Assembly (NCBI RefSeq): GCF_001307035.1 | Contig: NZ_LKIU01000005.1 | Location: forward strand, 451,664-515,663 | DNA from: Arthrobacter sp. Edens01 | GTDB taxonomy: Bacteria > Actinomycetota > Actinomycetes > Actinomycetales > Micrococcaceae | Direction: 5' to 3' | Length of the DNA: 64,000 nucleotides | Part shown: one piece after another, positions 1 to 9,050 of the stretch | Layout of the letters: every line of letters begins with the position of its first letter | Position numbering within the stretch: the stretch's first letter is position 1 | Translations under genes and position numbers: made by a program | The notes under the pieces: generated by a model | The model's database searches: none | What the model was told of the DNA's origin: nothing | The model's input: only the letters and a program-made list of their open reading frames with translations

Positions 1-1
1 C

Positions 2-55
2 GAACCGGCTGGCGAGGACGCCGACGGAATGAAAAGCACAGCCGAGGAGGCCTAA
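2..55 (+). CDS. rimP: 3' end of an upstream gene, probably rimP (partial)
   Basis: An open frame runs from the left edge to a TAA whose last base abuts the nusA ATG. It encodes 17 residues rich in Glu, Asp and Ala, an acidic tail. In actinobacteria and most bacteria the gene directly before nusA is rimP, the 30S maturation factor. The assignment therefore rests on position only; the fragment is too short for a domain call. Confidence 0.5.
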   Translation, partial: EPAGEDADGMKSTAEEA

Positions 56-1027
56 ATGGATATTGATATGAGTGCGCTGAGGCTGCTGGAAGCGGAACGC
101 GAAATTCCGCTGGACAAGCTGATCCCCACGATTGAACAGGCACTGCTGGTCGCCTACCACAAGACCACCGGCTCGCAGGAGAATGCCCGCGCCGAACTGG
201 ACCGCAAGTCCGGCCACGTGACCATCTGGGCCACAGAGCTCGACGACGACGGCGAGGCCGTGGGCGAGTTCGATGACACGCCTGCCGGATTTGGCCGAAT
301 CGCAGCGAGCACGGCCCGGCAGATCATCCTGCAGCGGCTGCGCGACGTCGAAGACGACAACATCCTTGGTGAGTTCAAGGGCCGTGAAGGAGAACTGGTT
401 TCCGGTCAGATCCAGCAGGGCAATAACCCGCACATGGTCCAGGTAAACCTTGGTTCCGTTGAAGCGCTGCTGCCGCCGACCGAGCAGGTACCGGGGGAGA
501 AGTACCTGCACGGATCGCGCGTGCGTGCTTTCGTCGTCGACGTTCGCCGCGGCTTCAAGGGACCGTCGATCACGCTTTCCCGCTCCCACCCGGGCCTGGT
601 ACGGAAGCTCTTCGAGCTGGAAGTTCCGGAGATCGCGGACGGGTCCGTGGAAATCGTCGCCCTGGCACGCGAGGCGGGCCACCGCACCAAGATCGCCGTG
701 AAGGCCAACGTACCGGGCATCAACGCCAAGGGCGCCTGCATCGGTGAAATGGGTTCGCGTGTGCGTGCCGTCATGACGGAACTGCACGACGAGAAGATCG
801 ACATTGTTGACTTCAGCGAAGACCCGGCAACATTTATTGCCAACGCTCTCTCGCCTTCACGCGTGAACTCCGTGACGATCACCGATGCCGACACCCGTTC
901 GGCGCGCGTGGTGGTCCCTGATTACCAGCTTTCGCTGGCGATCGGCAAGGAAGGGCAGAACGCACGTCTCGCTGCCAAGCTCACGGGCTGGCGCATCGAC
1001 ATCGTCTCCGACGCAAAGTCCGCCTAA
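56..1027 (+). CDS. nusA: Transcription elongation/termination factor NusA
   Basis: NusA binds RNA polymerase and nascent RNA and modulates pausing, termination and antitermination. The 323-residue protein has the RNAP-binding N-terminal domain (about 1-105), an S1 domain (about 112-170), KH1 with GEMG near 231 and KH2 with GKEG near 297. It stops right after KH2, so it lacks the C-terminal acidic repeats of E. coli NusA, as is usual in actinobacteria. The ATG follows GAGGAGG (44-50) with a 5-nt gap. It begins the nusA-ylxR-infB series and is probably co-transcribed with rimP upstream. Confidence 0.97.
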   Translation: MDIDMSALRLLEAEREIPLDKLIPTIEQALLVAYHKTTGSQENARAELDRKSGHVTIWATELDDDGEAVGEFDDTPAGFGRIAASTARQIILQRLRDVEDDNILGEFKGREGELVSGQIQQGNNPHMVQVNLGSVEALLPPTEQVPGEKYLHGSRVRAFVVDVRRGFKGPSITLSRSHPGLVRKLFELEVPEIADGSVEIVALAREAGHRTKIAVKANVPGINAKGACIGEMGSRVRAVMTELHDEKIDIVDFSEDPATFIANALSPSRVNSVTITDADTRSARVVVPDYQLSLAIGKEGQNARLAAKLTGWRIDIVSDAKSA

Positions 1028-1084
1028 CTTCTTCCTTCCGCAGGCAGGATGAAGGCAAGAGAAAAGAAACGCGGTAGAATGTTC

Positions 1085-1474
1085 ATGGCCGGGTCACCGT
1101 CCGCCTTCCAGCAACCGCAGGAGCCCGTGAATTCGGTGCGGCCTGCGGCAGGATCAGGGCACGTTCCGCAGAGAACGTGCATTGGCTGCAGGAAGAAGGA
1201 TGACCAGGCTGCACTGATGCGGCTGGCACTGGATTCTGGGGATGGCATGAATGCCGTCCTTGTTGATGAGAGCCGCCGTATGTCTGGCCGGGGCGCCTGG
1301 TTGCACCCCGACGCAGCATGCTTTGCAACCGCTGTGAAACGCCGGGCCTTTGGCCGTGCCTTCCGGGCACAGGCTGATCCCTCGGCAGTGGCACAGTGGT
1401 TTGAAGCTCAAGAGGCGGGTCCGGCCCGGAACCCCCTCGAAACCGTCCAACCTGAAAGCGGGTCAGAAATCTGA
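1085..1474 (+). CDS. ylxR: YlxR family RNA-binding protein (DUF448)
   Basis: Small basic protein of the YlxR/DUF448 family, encoded between nusA and infB in most bacteria. It is thought to bind nucleic acid and act as a regulator or as an RNase P-associated factor. The family signature RTCIGCR and the second conserved block GRGAWLHPDAACF are both present. The start is uncertain. ATG 1085 is used here; ATG 1049 lies further upstream in frame; GTG 1127 has an AGGAG at 1119-1123. A TAGAAT at 1075-1080 may be a -10 element. About 129 residues as annotated. Confidence 0.85.
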   Translation: MAGSPSAFQQPQEPVNSVRPAAGSGHVPQRTCIGCRKKDDQAALMRLALDSGDGMNAVLVDESRRMSGRGAWLHPDAACFATAVKRRAFGRAFRAQADPSAVAQWFEAQEAGPARNPLETVQPESGSEI

Positions 1475-1606
1475 TGGAAACCCGATGAGTACCCAGCGAT
1501 GAGTACTTTGTTGTGCTCTGTGATGGGCCCTGCTGCATCCGCAGTGGAAGCCCGCAGCAAATAGACGGTTCGTGCCTGGCTCGGTGCGGACCGAGACAGG
1601 AGAAAT

Positions 1607-4474
1607 GTGGCCAAGGTCCGCGTACACGAGCTCGCCAAAGAGCTCGGCATTACTTCGAAGGACGCAGTTGCAAAACTGCAGGAACTGGGCGAATTCGTCC
1701 GTTCCGCGTCCTCGACCATTGAAGCGCCCGTAGTCAAGAAGCTGCGCGGTGCATTCCCCGACGCAGCATCCAAGCCGGCATCCAAGCCGGCCAGCTCAGG
1801 CCCCCGTCCGGCAGCACCCGCTCCGGCCGCCCCTGCCGCTGAAGCACCGGCGGAAGCTTCGGCTCCCGCCGCTGAAAAGCCGGCTGCTCCGGCACCGGCA
1901 GCCCCGGCTGCTCCCGCCCCTAAGGCAGAGAGCAAGCCTGCAGCACCGGCCCCCGCTCCGGCAGCACCGGCAGCTCCGGCTCCGAAGGCTGCAGAAAAGC
2001 CTGCTGCTCCGGCAGCACCGGCAGCGGATTCCTCTTCCGCACCCCGCCCGGGTGCCCCGCGGCCCGGAGCTTCCGGCCCGCGTCCGGGCAACAACCCGTT
2101 TGCACCTTCCCAGGGCATGCCCCGTCCCCGCGGACGCGGCGACGGCGAGCGTGGCCAGGGCGGTCCCCGTCCCGGCAACAACCCGTTTGCAACATCCCAG
2201 GGAATGCCCCGTCCCGGCCAGCGCCGCGATGATTCCGAGCGCACCGGCACTCCCGGCGCAGCAGGACCGCGTCCGGCAGCCGGCTCCGGCGGTCCCCGTC
2301 CGGGCGCTCCGCGTCCGGGTGCACCCCGTCCCGGCGCACCGCGTCCGGGTGCTCCGCGTCCCGGCGGTGCCGGTGGAAACCGTCCTACTCCGGGCATGAT
2401 GCCCAACCGCACTGAGCGGCCCGCAGCCCCGGCACGTCCGGGTGCAGGCGGACCCCGCCGCGGACCCGGCGGAGCTCCGGGCACCGGCGGCGGTCCCGTT
2501 GGCGGCGGCTTCGGCAAGGGCGGCCGCGGACGCGGCGGCACTGCCGGTGCTTTCGGCAAGGGCGGCGCAGGACGCGGCAAGCAGCGCAAGTCGAAGCGGG
2601 CAAAGCGGCAGGAACTGGAGCAGATGTCAGCTCCGTCGCTGGGCGGCGTTTCGGTACCCCGCGGCGACGGCAACACGGTTGTCCGGCTGCGCCGCGGCGC
2701 GTCCATCACGGACTTCGCTGACAAGATTGAGGCAAACCCCGCAGCGCTGGTCACCGTGCTGTTCCACCTCGGTGAAATGGCCACGGCCACCCAGTCCCTG
2801 GACGAAGAGACGTTCGGCGTTCTCGGCGAGGAACTGGGTTACAAGATCCAGGTTGTCTCACCCGAAGACGAAGAGCGCGAACTGCTTTCCAGCTTCGACA
2901 TCGACTTCGAAGCAGAGCTGGAAGCCGAAGGCGACGACGAACTCGAGGCACGTCCTCCGGTAGTCACCGTCATGGGTCACGTTGACCACGGTAAGACCCG
3001 CCTGCTGGATGCCATCCGCAACACCAAGGTGGTTGAAGGCGAAGCCGGCGGCATTACCCAGCACATTGGTGCCTACCAGATCGCCTTCGACCACGAAGGC
3101 ACTGAGCGGGCCATCACCTTCATCGATACCCCGGGCCACGAGGCGTTCACCGCCATGCGTGCCCGTGGTGCGAAGGTCACCGACATTGCTGTTCTGGTTG
3201 TGGCAGCGGACGACGGCGTTATGCCGCAGACCGTTGAAGCCCTCAACCACGCACAGGCAGCAAATGTGCCGATCGTGGTTGCCGTGAACAAGATCGATAA
3301 GGAAGGCGCCAACCCGGAGAAGGTCCGCGGCCAGCTGACCGAATACGGCCTGGTTCCGGAAGAATACGGTGGCGACACCATGTTCGTTGAGGTCTCGGCA
3401 CGCCAGAACCTGAACATCGACGCCCTGCTCGAGGCCGTGCTGCTCACCGCAGATGCTGCCCTGGACATGCGTGCCAACCCGGACAAGGACGCTCGAGGCA
3501 TTGCCATCGAAGCGAACCTGGACAAGGGCCGCGGCGCCGTCGCGACCGTCCTGGTCCAGTCCGGTACGCTGCGTGTCGGCGACACGATCGTGGCGGGCAC
3601 CGCACACGGCCGCGTCCGTGCGATGTTCGATGAGAACGGCGACACCGTTACCGAAGCCGGACCTTCGCGTCCGGTCCAGGTCCTCGGCCTGTCCAACGTT
3701 CCGCGTGCAGGCGACACCTTCTTCGTGACCGACGACGAGCGTACTGCCCGCCAGATCGCTGAGAAGCGTGAAGCTGCAGACCGCAACGCCGCACTGGCCA
3801 AGCGCCGCAAGCGCATCAGCCTTGAGGACTTCGACCAGGCCGTTGCTGACGGCAAGGTTGACACCCTTAACCTCATCCTCAAGGGTGACGTGTCCGGTGC
3901 CGTGGAAGCCCTGGAAGACTCCCTGCTCAAGATCGACGTTGGGGACGGCGTGCAGCTGCGCGTCATCCACCGCGGCGTCGGTGCCATCACGCAGAACGAC
4001 GTCAACCTGGCGACCGTGGACAACGCGATCATCATCGGCTTCAACGTCAAGCCTGCCGAGCGTGTGGCCGACCTGGCCGAGCGCGAAGGCGTGGACATGC
4101 GCTTCTACTCCGTCATCTACGCAGCAATCGATGACATTGAGCTGGCCCTCAAGGGCATGCTCAAGCCGGAGTACGAGGAAGTGCAGCTCGGCACCGCCGA
4201 GGTCCGCGAAGTCTTCCGTTCCTCCAAGTTCGGCAACATTGCCGGCTCGATCGTCCGCTCCGGTGTTATCCGGCGCAACGCCAAGGCGCGGGTTACCCGC
4301 GACGGCAAGGTCATTGGCGAGAACCTCACCGTTGATTCGCTCAAGCGGTTCAAGGACGACGCAACCGAGGTCCGCACGGACTTCGAGTGTGGTATCGGTC
4401 TGGGGTCGTTCAACGACGTCAAGGAAGGCGACATCATCGAGACCTTCGAGATGCGCGAGAAGCCGCGGGTCTAG
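1607..4474 (+). CDS. infB: Translation initiation factor IF-2
   Basis: GTPase that delivers initiator tRNA to the 30S subunit and promotes 70S joining. 955 residues, typical of actinobacterial IF-2. A short N-terminal IF2N helix domain is followed by a long Pro/Ala/Gly/Arg-rich linker (about 55-335). The G domain then follows, with GHVDHGKT near 456-463, DTPGHEAF near 507 and NKID near 561, and the C-terminal beta-barrel domains end at the stop. The start is GTG preceded by an AGGAGA at 1598-1603. The linker contains near-perfect short repeats (see 2075-2362). A strong UUCG hairpin follows the stop. Confidence 0.98.
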   Translation: MAKVRVHELAKELGITSKDAVAKLQELGEFVRSASSTIEAPVVKKLRGAFPDAASKPASKPASSGPRPAAPAPAAPAAEAPAEASAPAAEKPAAPAPAAPAAPAPKAESKPAAPAPAPAAPAAPAPKAAEKPAAPAAPAADSSSAPRPGAPRPGASGPRPGNNPFAPSQGMPRPRGRGDGERGQGGPRPGNNPFATSQGMPRPGQRRDDSERTGTPGAAGPRPAAGSGGPRPGAPRPGAPRPGAPRPGAPRPGGAGGNRPTPGMMPNRTERPAAPARPGAGGPRRGPGGAPGTGGGPVGGGFGKGGRGRGGTAGAFGKGGAGRGKQRKSKRAKRQELEQMSAPSLGGVSVPRGDGNTVVRLRRGASITDFADKIEANPAALVTVLFHLGEMATATQSLDEETFGVLGEELGYKIQVVSPEDEERELLSSFDIDFEAELEAEGDDELEARPPVVTVMGHVDHGKTRLLDAIRNTKVVEGEAGGITQHIGAYQIAFDHEGTERAITFIDTPGHEAFTAMRARGAKVTDIAVLVVAADDGVMPQTVEALNHAQAANVPIVVAVNKIDKEGANPEKVRGQLTEYGLVPEEYGGDTMFVEVSARQNLNIDALLEAVLLTADAALDMRANPDKDARGIAIEANLDKGRGAVATVLVQSGTLRVGDTIVAGTAHGRVRAMFDENGDTVTEAGPSRPVQVLGLSNVPRAGDTFFVTDDERTARQIAEKREAADRNAALAKRRKRISLEDFDQAVADGKVDTLNLILKGDVSGAVEALEDSLLKIDVGDGVQLRVIHRGVGAITQNDVNLATVDNAIIIGFNVKPAERVADLAEREGVDMRFYSVIYAAIDDIELALKGMLKPEYEEVQLGTAEVREVFRSSKFGNIAGSIVRSGVIRRNAKARVTRDGKVIGENLTVDSLKRFKDDATEVRTDFECGIGLGSFNDVKEGDIIETFEMREKPRV
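2075..2362 (+). repeat. In-frame repeats in the IF-2 linker
   Basis: Four consecutive 15-bp units (2303-2317, 2318-2332, 2333-2347, 2348-2362) each encode Gly-Ala-Pro-Arg-Pro. Upstream, a block encoding [10 protein letters not shown](P/T)SQGMPRP occurs twice, starting at 2075 and 2162, 87 nt apart. All units stay in frame, so expansion or contraction would only change linker length. Confidence 0.85.
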
Positions 4475-4483
4475 TATCCCGGC

Positions 4484-4511
4484 CAGGGGCCGCCGTTCGC
4501 GGCGGCCCCTG
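4484..4511 (+). terminator. 12-bp GC hairpin with UUCG tetraloop after infB
   Basis: Bases 4484-4495 and 4500-4511 are perfect inverted repeats closing a TTCG loop, 9 nt after the infB stop. There is no T-run, so it may be a partial terminator, a 3'-end stabiliser or a processing barrier between infB and rbfA. Confidence 0.6.
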
Positions 4512-4647
4512 CCTGCGGGCCCTCCGGCCCGCGTCGCCCCGTCCGGCCACGGCAGTCACCTGCCGGGCCAAGGGGCATTTCAGCGCGCGACGGCGGCCCT
4601 ACCGGTCCCCGTTGCCGCGAACCCACATCTTTATTGAAGGAGAGGTA

Positions 4648-5124
4648 ATGGCAGATCCAGCACGCGCTGCGAAACTCGCTGACCGCATCAAGGTGGTAGT
4701 TGCCCAGGCGCTCGAGCGGCGGATCAAGGATCCCCGGCTGGGATTCGTGACCATCACCGACGCCCGCGTTACGAATGACCTGCAGCACGCGACCGTCTAC
4801 TACACGGTTTTCGGTGACGAGGCCCAGCAGGCTGACACGAAGGCTGCCCTGGATTCCGCCCGCGGAGTCCTGCGTTCGGAGGTGGGCAAGAACATCACTG
4901 TCCGCCTCACTCCGACCCTGGAGTTCGTCGCTGACGAGATCCCGGTGAACGCCAGCCACCTGGAGGAACTGATCCGGGAAGCCAAGAAGCGCGACGAAGA
5001 ACTCGCCGCGCTGAAGCAGGGTGCAGCTTACGCCGGCGACGCCGATCCCTACCGCAGGGACGAAGACGACGACGAAGAGGACCTGCAGGACGCACCGGCA
5101 GAGGACTCCGACGCGCGCAGCTAG
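4648..5124 (+). CDS. rbfA: 30S ribosome-binding factor RbfA
   Basis: RbfA assists late 30S maturation by binding near the 16S 5' helix; the type II KH fold makes up most of the protein. 158 residues with the family pattern RIKDPRLGFVTITDARVTNDL near 31-51, followed by a strongly acidic C-terminal tail (about 139-158) typical of actinobacterial RbfA. The ATG is preceded by AAGGAGAGG at 4638-4645. The frame is open far upstream, but only this start matches the family. Its 173-nt gap from infB contains a stable hairpin. A shared terminator separates it from the convergent aminotransferase. Confidence 0.95.
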   Translation: MADPARAAKLADRIKVVVAQALERRIKDPRLGFVTITDARVTNDLQHATVYYTVFGDEAQQADTKAALDSARGVLRSEVGKNITVRLTPTLEFVADEIPVNASHLEELIREAKKRDEELAALKQGAAYAGDADPYRRDEDDDEEDLQDAPAEDSDARS

Positions 5125-5141
5125 CGCGAACAGGTTTCAGG

Positions 5142-5179
5142 AAAAGGAGCGGCACCCCGGATGGGGTTCCGCTCCTTTT
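5142..5179. terminator. Bidirectional terminator between rbfA and the aminotransferase
   Basis: Eleven perfectly paired bases (5142-5152 with 5169-5179) enclose a second 5-bp stem (5154-5158/5163-5167) and a GGAT loop. One arm starts with four A and the other ends with four T, so it can serve both convergent genes. Confidence 0.85.
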
Positions 5180-5210
5180 GCATGCCGTATGAATCGTGGA
5201 AGAGCCGGGA

Positions 5211-6359
5211 TCAGCCAACGCCGGGCAGCCGGGTGACCCCGGCGACCAGTTCATCCCGCCGGCCGCACAGGGCAATCCGGACCCACCCTTCGCCGATGGA
5301 ACCGAATGCGGTTCCGGGAGCTACGGCAACTCCTTCTTCCGCCAGGAACTGTCTGGTCCATGTGCGGATGTCGCCTCCGGAAACGTGCGAGAGATCTGCC
5401 CAAAGGTAAAAGGCGCCCTGAGCGGCAAGGAACGGTATTCCCTTGGCTTCCAGGATTGCCGACGCCGCATCCCTGTTGCCTCGGTAATGCGCGGCAGCTT
5501 CGCGCACATAGTCCTGGGGGCCGGTCAGTGCCGCCAGCGCGGCGTACTGCGAGGGTGAGGCCACACAGGAGACGATCGACTCCATCACCGTGCTCAGCTG
5601 CGCTTCCAGTCCCGCAGGCGTCACAAGCGCCCCGACGCGCAGCCCGGTCAGCCCATAGGTCTTGGACAGCGTGTAGGAAGCTATGACACGTCCGCCGTTG
5701 GCTCCGTCGTAAGCCAGCGGGGAAACATGCGGCACATCGTAGGTGAATGCCTCGTAGCACTCGTCAGAGAGAATCCAGAGTCCCCGGCGGCGTGCCAGCT
5801 CAACCAGCTCGCGGGTCAGGTCCGGGCTGAAGACCGCGCCCAGCGGATTAGAGGGCGAATTCAGCAGCAGCACCCGGGTGCGGGGAGTGATTCTCGCCTC
5901 AATCTCCTCGATCTGCGGCTGGAAGCCATTGGCCGGATGAAGCGGGTACTCCATTGGCACGGCATGCAGCAGCCTGGCCGTCATGGCGAAGGTGGGGTAG
6001 CCGGGATTGGGGATGAGGATCTCATCCCCGGCATCCAGCAGCATGCTCATCGCCAGATGCAGTCCCTGCTGGGCCCCCGAGGTGACGAAGATCCGGGACG
6101 GGTCAGTGTCCTGCCCGGTCTGCGCAGATACCCGTTCCGCGAACGCTGCCCGCAGCGGGGCAATGCCCGCATTCGGTGTGTATCCCGTCTCGTCCCGGGC
6201 GAGGGTTTCCTGTGCAGCCTGCAGCACATGCACCGGAGTGGGGAACCCCGGCTCTCCGATGCTGAGCACTACCGCGTTGGGGGTCGCCCATGCTGCCTGC
6301 GTTATTTCGCGGATCTGGTTCGGGTCAACGGAACGCACGTGGGCAGCGAGCTGAGACAT
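5211..6359 (-). CDS. Pyridoxal-phosphate aminotransferase, class I/II
   Basis: Fold-type I PLP aminotransferase, 382 residues. The PLP lysine is K233 in SYTLSKTYG. The SDECYEAF block (about 198-205) holds the Asp that pairs with the pyridine nitrogen. NSPSNPLG (168-174) is the usual substrate/PLP loop and a C-terminal Arg-containing segment ends the fold. It resembles aspartate/alanine-type enzymes, but the substrate cannot be read from sequence. Encoded alone, opposite to rbfA and truB. A TAGCAT hexamer 6 nt upstream of the ATG suggests a leaderless mRNA. Confidence 0.85.
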   Translation of the reverse strand: MSQLAAHVRSVDPNQIREITQAAWATPNAVVLSIGEPGFPTPVHVLQAAQETLARDETGYTPNAGIAPLRAAFAERVSAQTGQDTDPSRIFVTSGAQQGLHLAMSMLLDAGDEILIPNPGYPTFAMTARLLHAVPMEYPLHPANGFQPQIEEIEARITPRTRVLLLNSPSNPLGAVFSPDLTRELVELARRRGLWILSDECYEAFTYDVPHVSPLAYDGANGGRVIASYTLSKTYGLTGLRVGALVTPAGLEAQLSTVMESIVSCVASPSQYAALAALTGPQDYVREAAAHYRGNRDAASAILEAKGIPFLAAQGAFYLWADLSHVSGGDIRTWTRQFLAEEGVAVAPGTAFGSIGEGWVRIALCGRRDELVAGVTRLPGVG

Positions 6360-6466
6360 AACCGCATGCTACAGCCGGCACGCTCCGCAGTCCCGGAGGC
6401 CGGGCCGCTGCCCGGAGCCAGGCCAGCAGGAGAACCAGTACCTGCGCCGCGCATATACTGAAAGGC

Positions 6467-7387
6467 GTGAATTCCGGGCAGGTCCGTTCAGGACTAATTA
6501 TTGTGGACAAACCGCAGGGATGGACCAGCCATGACGTGGTGGGCCGTCTGCGCAGGCTCGCCGGGACCAGGAAAGTCGGCCATGCCGGAACCCTGGACCC
6601 CATGGCAACAGGTGTGCTGGTGGTGGGCATTAACAAGGCCACCCGGCTGCTGACCTACATTGTGGGAACCTCTAAGACCTACGACGCCACCATCCGGCTG
6701 GGCCAGTCCACCATCACTGACGACGCCGAGGGAGAGGTTATCGCCGAGACGATCGCCGCTGCCGTCACTGACGAGGAAATCCGCGCAGCGGTCGCCGACC
6801 TGACGGGGGATATCCAGCAGGTTCCCAGCAGCGTCAGCGCCATCAAAGTCGGCGGGGAACGCTCCTATGCCAAAGTCCGCGCCGGCGGAGAAGTGAATCT
6901 CCCGGCCAGGCCCGTTACCGTCTCGAGGTTCGAGATCCATGACATCCGCCGGGAGCACGGCGGAAAACTGCGCGACGTCGACGTCACGGTTGAGTGCTCC
7001 TCCGGAACCTATATCCGTGCATTGGCCAGGGACCTCGGAGCCGCCCTCGGCGTTGGGGGCCACCTGACCGCCCTGCGGCGAACCTCAGTCGGTCCCTACA
7101 CGGAGGAGCGGGCCTCGACGCTGGAACAGCTGGCCGAGGACCTGTCCCTGCTTGAGCTCAACGACGCTGCCCGCGCGCTGTTCCCGGTGCGGGAACTGAC
7201 TTCCGAGGAAGCCGACAACATTTCCCACGGCCGCCGCATCAGCGCCTCCGGTGTTCCCCTGGCGGACGGCGAACCGGTGCCGGTCGCAGCCTTCGCACCG
7301 GACGGCGAACTGATCGGCCTGCTGGCGGACAAAGCTGACACTGCCCGGGCGCTGCTGGTCTTCGCTCCGGGAAACGAAAGGTCCTAA
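6467..7387 (+). CDS. truB: tRNA pseudouridine(55) synthase TruB
   Basis: Makes pseudouridine at position 55 in the T-loop of tRNAs. The catalytic Asp is D44 in the signature GTLDPMATGVL. The VDKPQGWTSHD motif near the start and a C-terminal PUA-like domain complete the family layout; 306 residues is normal. The GTG start is preceded by TATACT (6454-6459) with a 7-nt gap and no Shine-Dalgarno, so it is probably leaderless. The next gene starts at the base after its stop. Confidence 0.96.
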   Translation: MNSGQVRSGLIIVDKPQGWTSHDVVGRLRRLAGTRKVGHAGTLDPMATGVLVVGINKATRLLTYIVGTSKTYDATIRLGQSTITDDAEGEVIAETIAAAVTDEEIRAAVADLTGDIQQVPSSVSAIKVGGERSYAKVRAGGEVNLPARPVTVSRFEIHDIRREHGGKLRDVDVTVECSSGTYIRALARDLGAALGVGGHLTALRRTSVGPYTEERASTLEQLAEDLSLLELNDAARALFPVRELTSEEADNISHGRRISASGVPLADGEPVPVAAFAPDGELIGLLADKADTARALLVFAPGNERS

Positions 7388-7762
7388 GTGGTCATCGACC
7401 CCCTGTTCATTGTCGGGACGATTGTCTGTCTCGTATCCACCGTGCTGTGCGTGGGTGCTGCTGTGCTGCGCCACGGCCCCAATGACCTGACAATTCTCTC
7501 CGCGGCCGCCGTCGAGCTGTTCCTGATCGTCTACGCGATTGCCGCCGTCATCCGCCAGACCGGCGGAGAGACGCTGAACGGCCCCGCGTGGGAGTTCTGG
7601 GGATACCTGTTCACCGCCGCGGTGATTCCGATCGGAGCTGTCTGGTGGTCCCTCATGGACCGGTCACGGTGGAGCAACCTCGTGCTGGGTGCAGTGGGAA
7701 TCACGGTGTTCGTAATGTTGTTCCGGATGGAACAGATTTGGGATGGAGTGCCGCTGGCATGA
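7388..7762 (+). CDS. Small integral membrane protein
   Basis: 124 residues with about four hydrophobic helices (around 5-24, 34-54, 67-86, 94-113) and short polar loops. No catalytic motif was recognised. GTG start directly abutting the truB stop; the next gene overlaps its stop as ATGA. The tight spacing indicates translational coupling in a truB operon. I recognise it only as a hypothetical membrane protein of the kind found next to truB in Arthrobacter relatives. Confidence 0.8.
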   Translation: MVIDPLFIVGTIVCLVSTVLCVGAAVLRHGPNDLTILSAAAVELFLIVYAIAAVIRQTGGETLNGPAWEFWGYLFTAAVIPIGAVWWSLMDRSRWSNLVLGAVGITVFVMLFRMEQIWDGVPLA

Positions 7763-8202
7763 AGAAACTGATCAAGCCCAGGCCCGACGCCGATGCCGCC
7801 GCTCCGGCGGCACGCAACGCCGGACCGGGCAGGCTAATCGTGGCCGTCTACGGGGTTTTCGCGCTTGCCGCTACGGCACGTGCCGCCTTCCAGATTGCAA
7901 CCAAGTTCGAAGAGGCGCCGCTGGCCTACCTGCTCTCCGCGTTTGCCGCCGTCGTCTACATTGTGGCAACGGTGTCCCTGGCCAAGTCGGGGGAGACCTC
8001 CTATAAGGTCTCCGTCGCTGCCGTCAGCATCGAAATGGCGGGCGTCGTGGCGGTAGGACTCTTCGGGCTCCTGGACGCGGCCGCACTGCCGGATGACACC
8101 GTCTGGTCCGGTTTCGGAATGGGCTACGGGTTTGTGCCGCTGGTCCTGCCGATCGTGGGCCTGCTCTGGCTTTACAAGCACCGGAACCGCCAACACGCCT
8201 AG
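7759..8202 (+). CDS. Small integral membrane protein
   Basis: 147 residues, beginning with a basic/Ala-rich cytoplasmic segment (about 1-25) and followed by four predicted helices, ending with the basic sequence KHRNRQHA. The ATG lies inside the stop region of the preceding gene (4-nt overlap), which fixes the start; a longer reading in the same frame would overlap that gene extensively. Function unknown. Probably acts with, or is regulated with, the membrane protein just upstream. Confidence 0.8.
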   Translation: MKKLIKPRPDADAAAPAARNAGPGRLIVAVYGVFALAATARAAFQIATKFEEAPLAYLLSAFAAVVYIVATVSLAKSGETSYKVSVAAVSIEMAGVVAVGLFGLLDAAALPDDTVWSGFGMGYGFVPLVLPIVGLLWLYKHRNRQHA

Positions 8203-8296
8203 CCGCACCGGGGTTCTTGTGGGCTTCCGGTCGTGAGACGATGTGGAAAACTGCGCTGTGACAGGCGCGCCGCGAATCCCGTCAGGGGGCAGGACA

Positions 8297-8953
8297 ATGA
8301 CAATCCCAGCATCGGGACCGGAAGAAAACCCGCGCAGGGCCGCAGCTACGCCGCGGCAGCAGACGGAACATTCCCGCCCGGACGCGGCAACAGCACCGGG
8401 CACCGGTCCGGCAGCTGACAGCCGGGGCGGAAAAGTGGGTGCGCGCCCGCCGAAAAGGGGACCGAAGGCTGCCGCAGCGGGCAGCAAGACCTGGAAGAGC
8501 AGCGACGACTGGGGTGTTTTCCGGGCCGTCGTAGTCGGCGTCGGCGTCGTGATCGCCGCGATCGGCGCTTATTACCTCATTACCGGCACCGCCGGCGTGG
8601 CCGAAACCAGCGGAGGAGCGGTCAACGCGTCCCTGGAGAGCCAGTTCCGTTTCTTCTCCGCGATGATGATTGGCGTCGGCGCCGCGTTCATAGCCATCGC
8701 CATCAAGTTCCAGTGGGCAAACATGCTGTGGCTGGTCTGCCTGATGGTCTTCCTGGGCGGTATAGGCCGGGTGCTGTCGTGGGCATTTTCGGGCACCCCG
8801 CACTTCACGTTGATCATCCTCATGATCGTGGAGCTGGCCTTTCCTCCGGCCCTGCTGGTCTGGCACCGGTTTATCGCCAAGACCAGTGAACTGCGGCGGG
8901 AAATCCACCACGGTTCAGAAGGCGGCAGCGCCCCGGCTGGAACCGGTGCGTAA
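8297..8953 (+). CDS. DUF4345-like membrane protein with disordered N-terminus
   Basis: 218 residues: a polar Pro/Ala/Arg/Lys-rich N-terminal tail (about 1-75), then four hydrophobic helices. The block FRFFSAMMIGVGAAFIAIAI and the following GGIGRVLSW resemble DUF4345 proteins, a membrane family of unknown function. ATG 8297 was chosen because an AGGCAGGA-like site precedes it and the 18 residues upstream are atypical; ATG 8243 in frame is the alternative. It lies between the truB operon and ribF. Confidence 0.7.
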   Translation: MTIPASGPEENPRRAAATPRQQTEHSRPDAATAPGTGPAADSRGGKVGARPPKRGPKAAAAGSKTWKSSDDWGVFRAVVVGVGVVIAAIGAYYLITGTAGVAETSGGAVNASLESQFRFFSAMMIGVGAAFIAIAIKFQWANMLWLVCLMVFLGGIGRVLSWAFSGTPHFTLIILMIVELAFPPALLVWHRFIAKTSELRREIHHGSEGGSAPAGTGA

Positions 8954-9050
8954 CCGGGAGCCCTTTTCCGCCATAATGGATGAAGCCTTCCGCGCAGCCA
9001 GCGCTGTCCGGAGGCATTCATGGATGACTGTCCGCTGGTAAGGAGCTCGG

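Noticed and set aside
1408-2790. 460-codon minus-strand open frame opposite infB
   Set aside because: It is an artefact of GC-rich codons on the other strand. The translation is low-complexity Ala/Gly/Pro, and the plus strand has clear IF-2 domains.
4387-4647. N-terminal extension of rbfA overlapping the infB end
   Set aside because: The extra residues come from the hairpin and Arg/Pro-rich non-coding sequence. ATG 4648 has a good ribosome-binding site and the family N-terminus.
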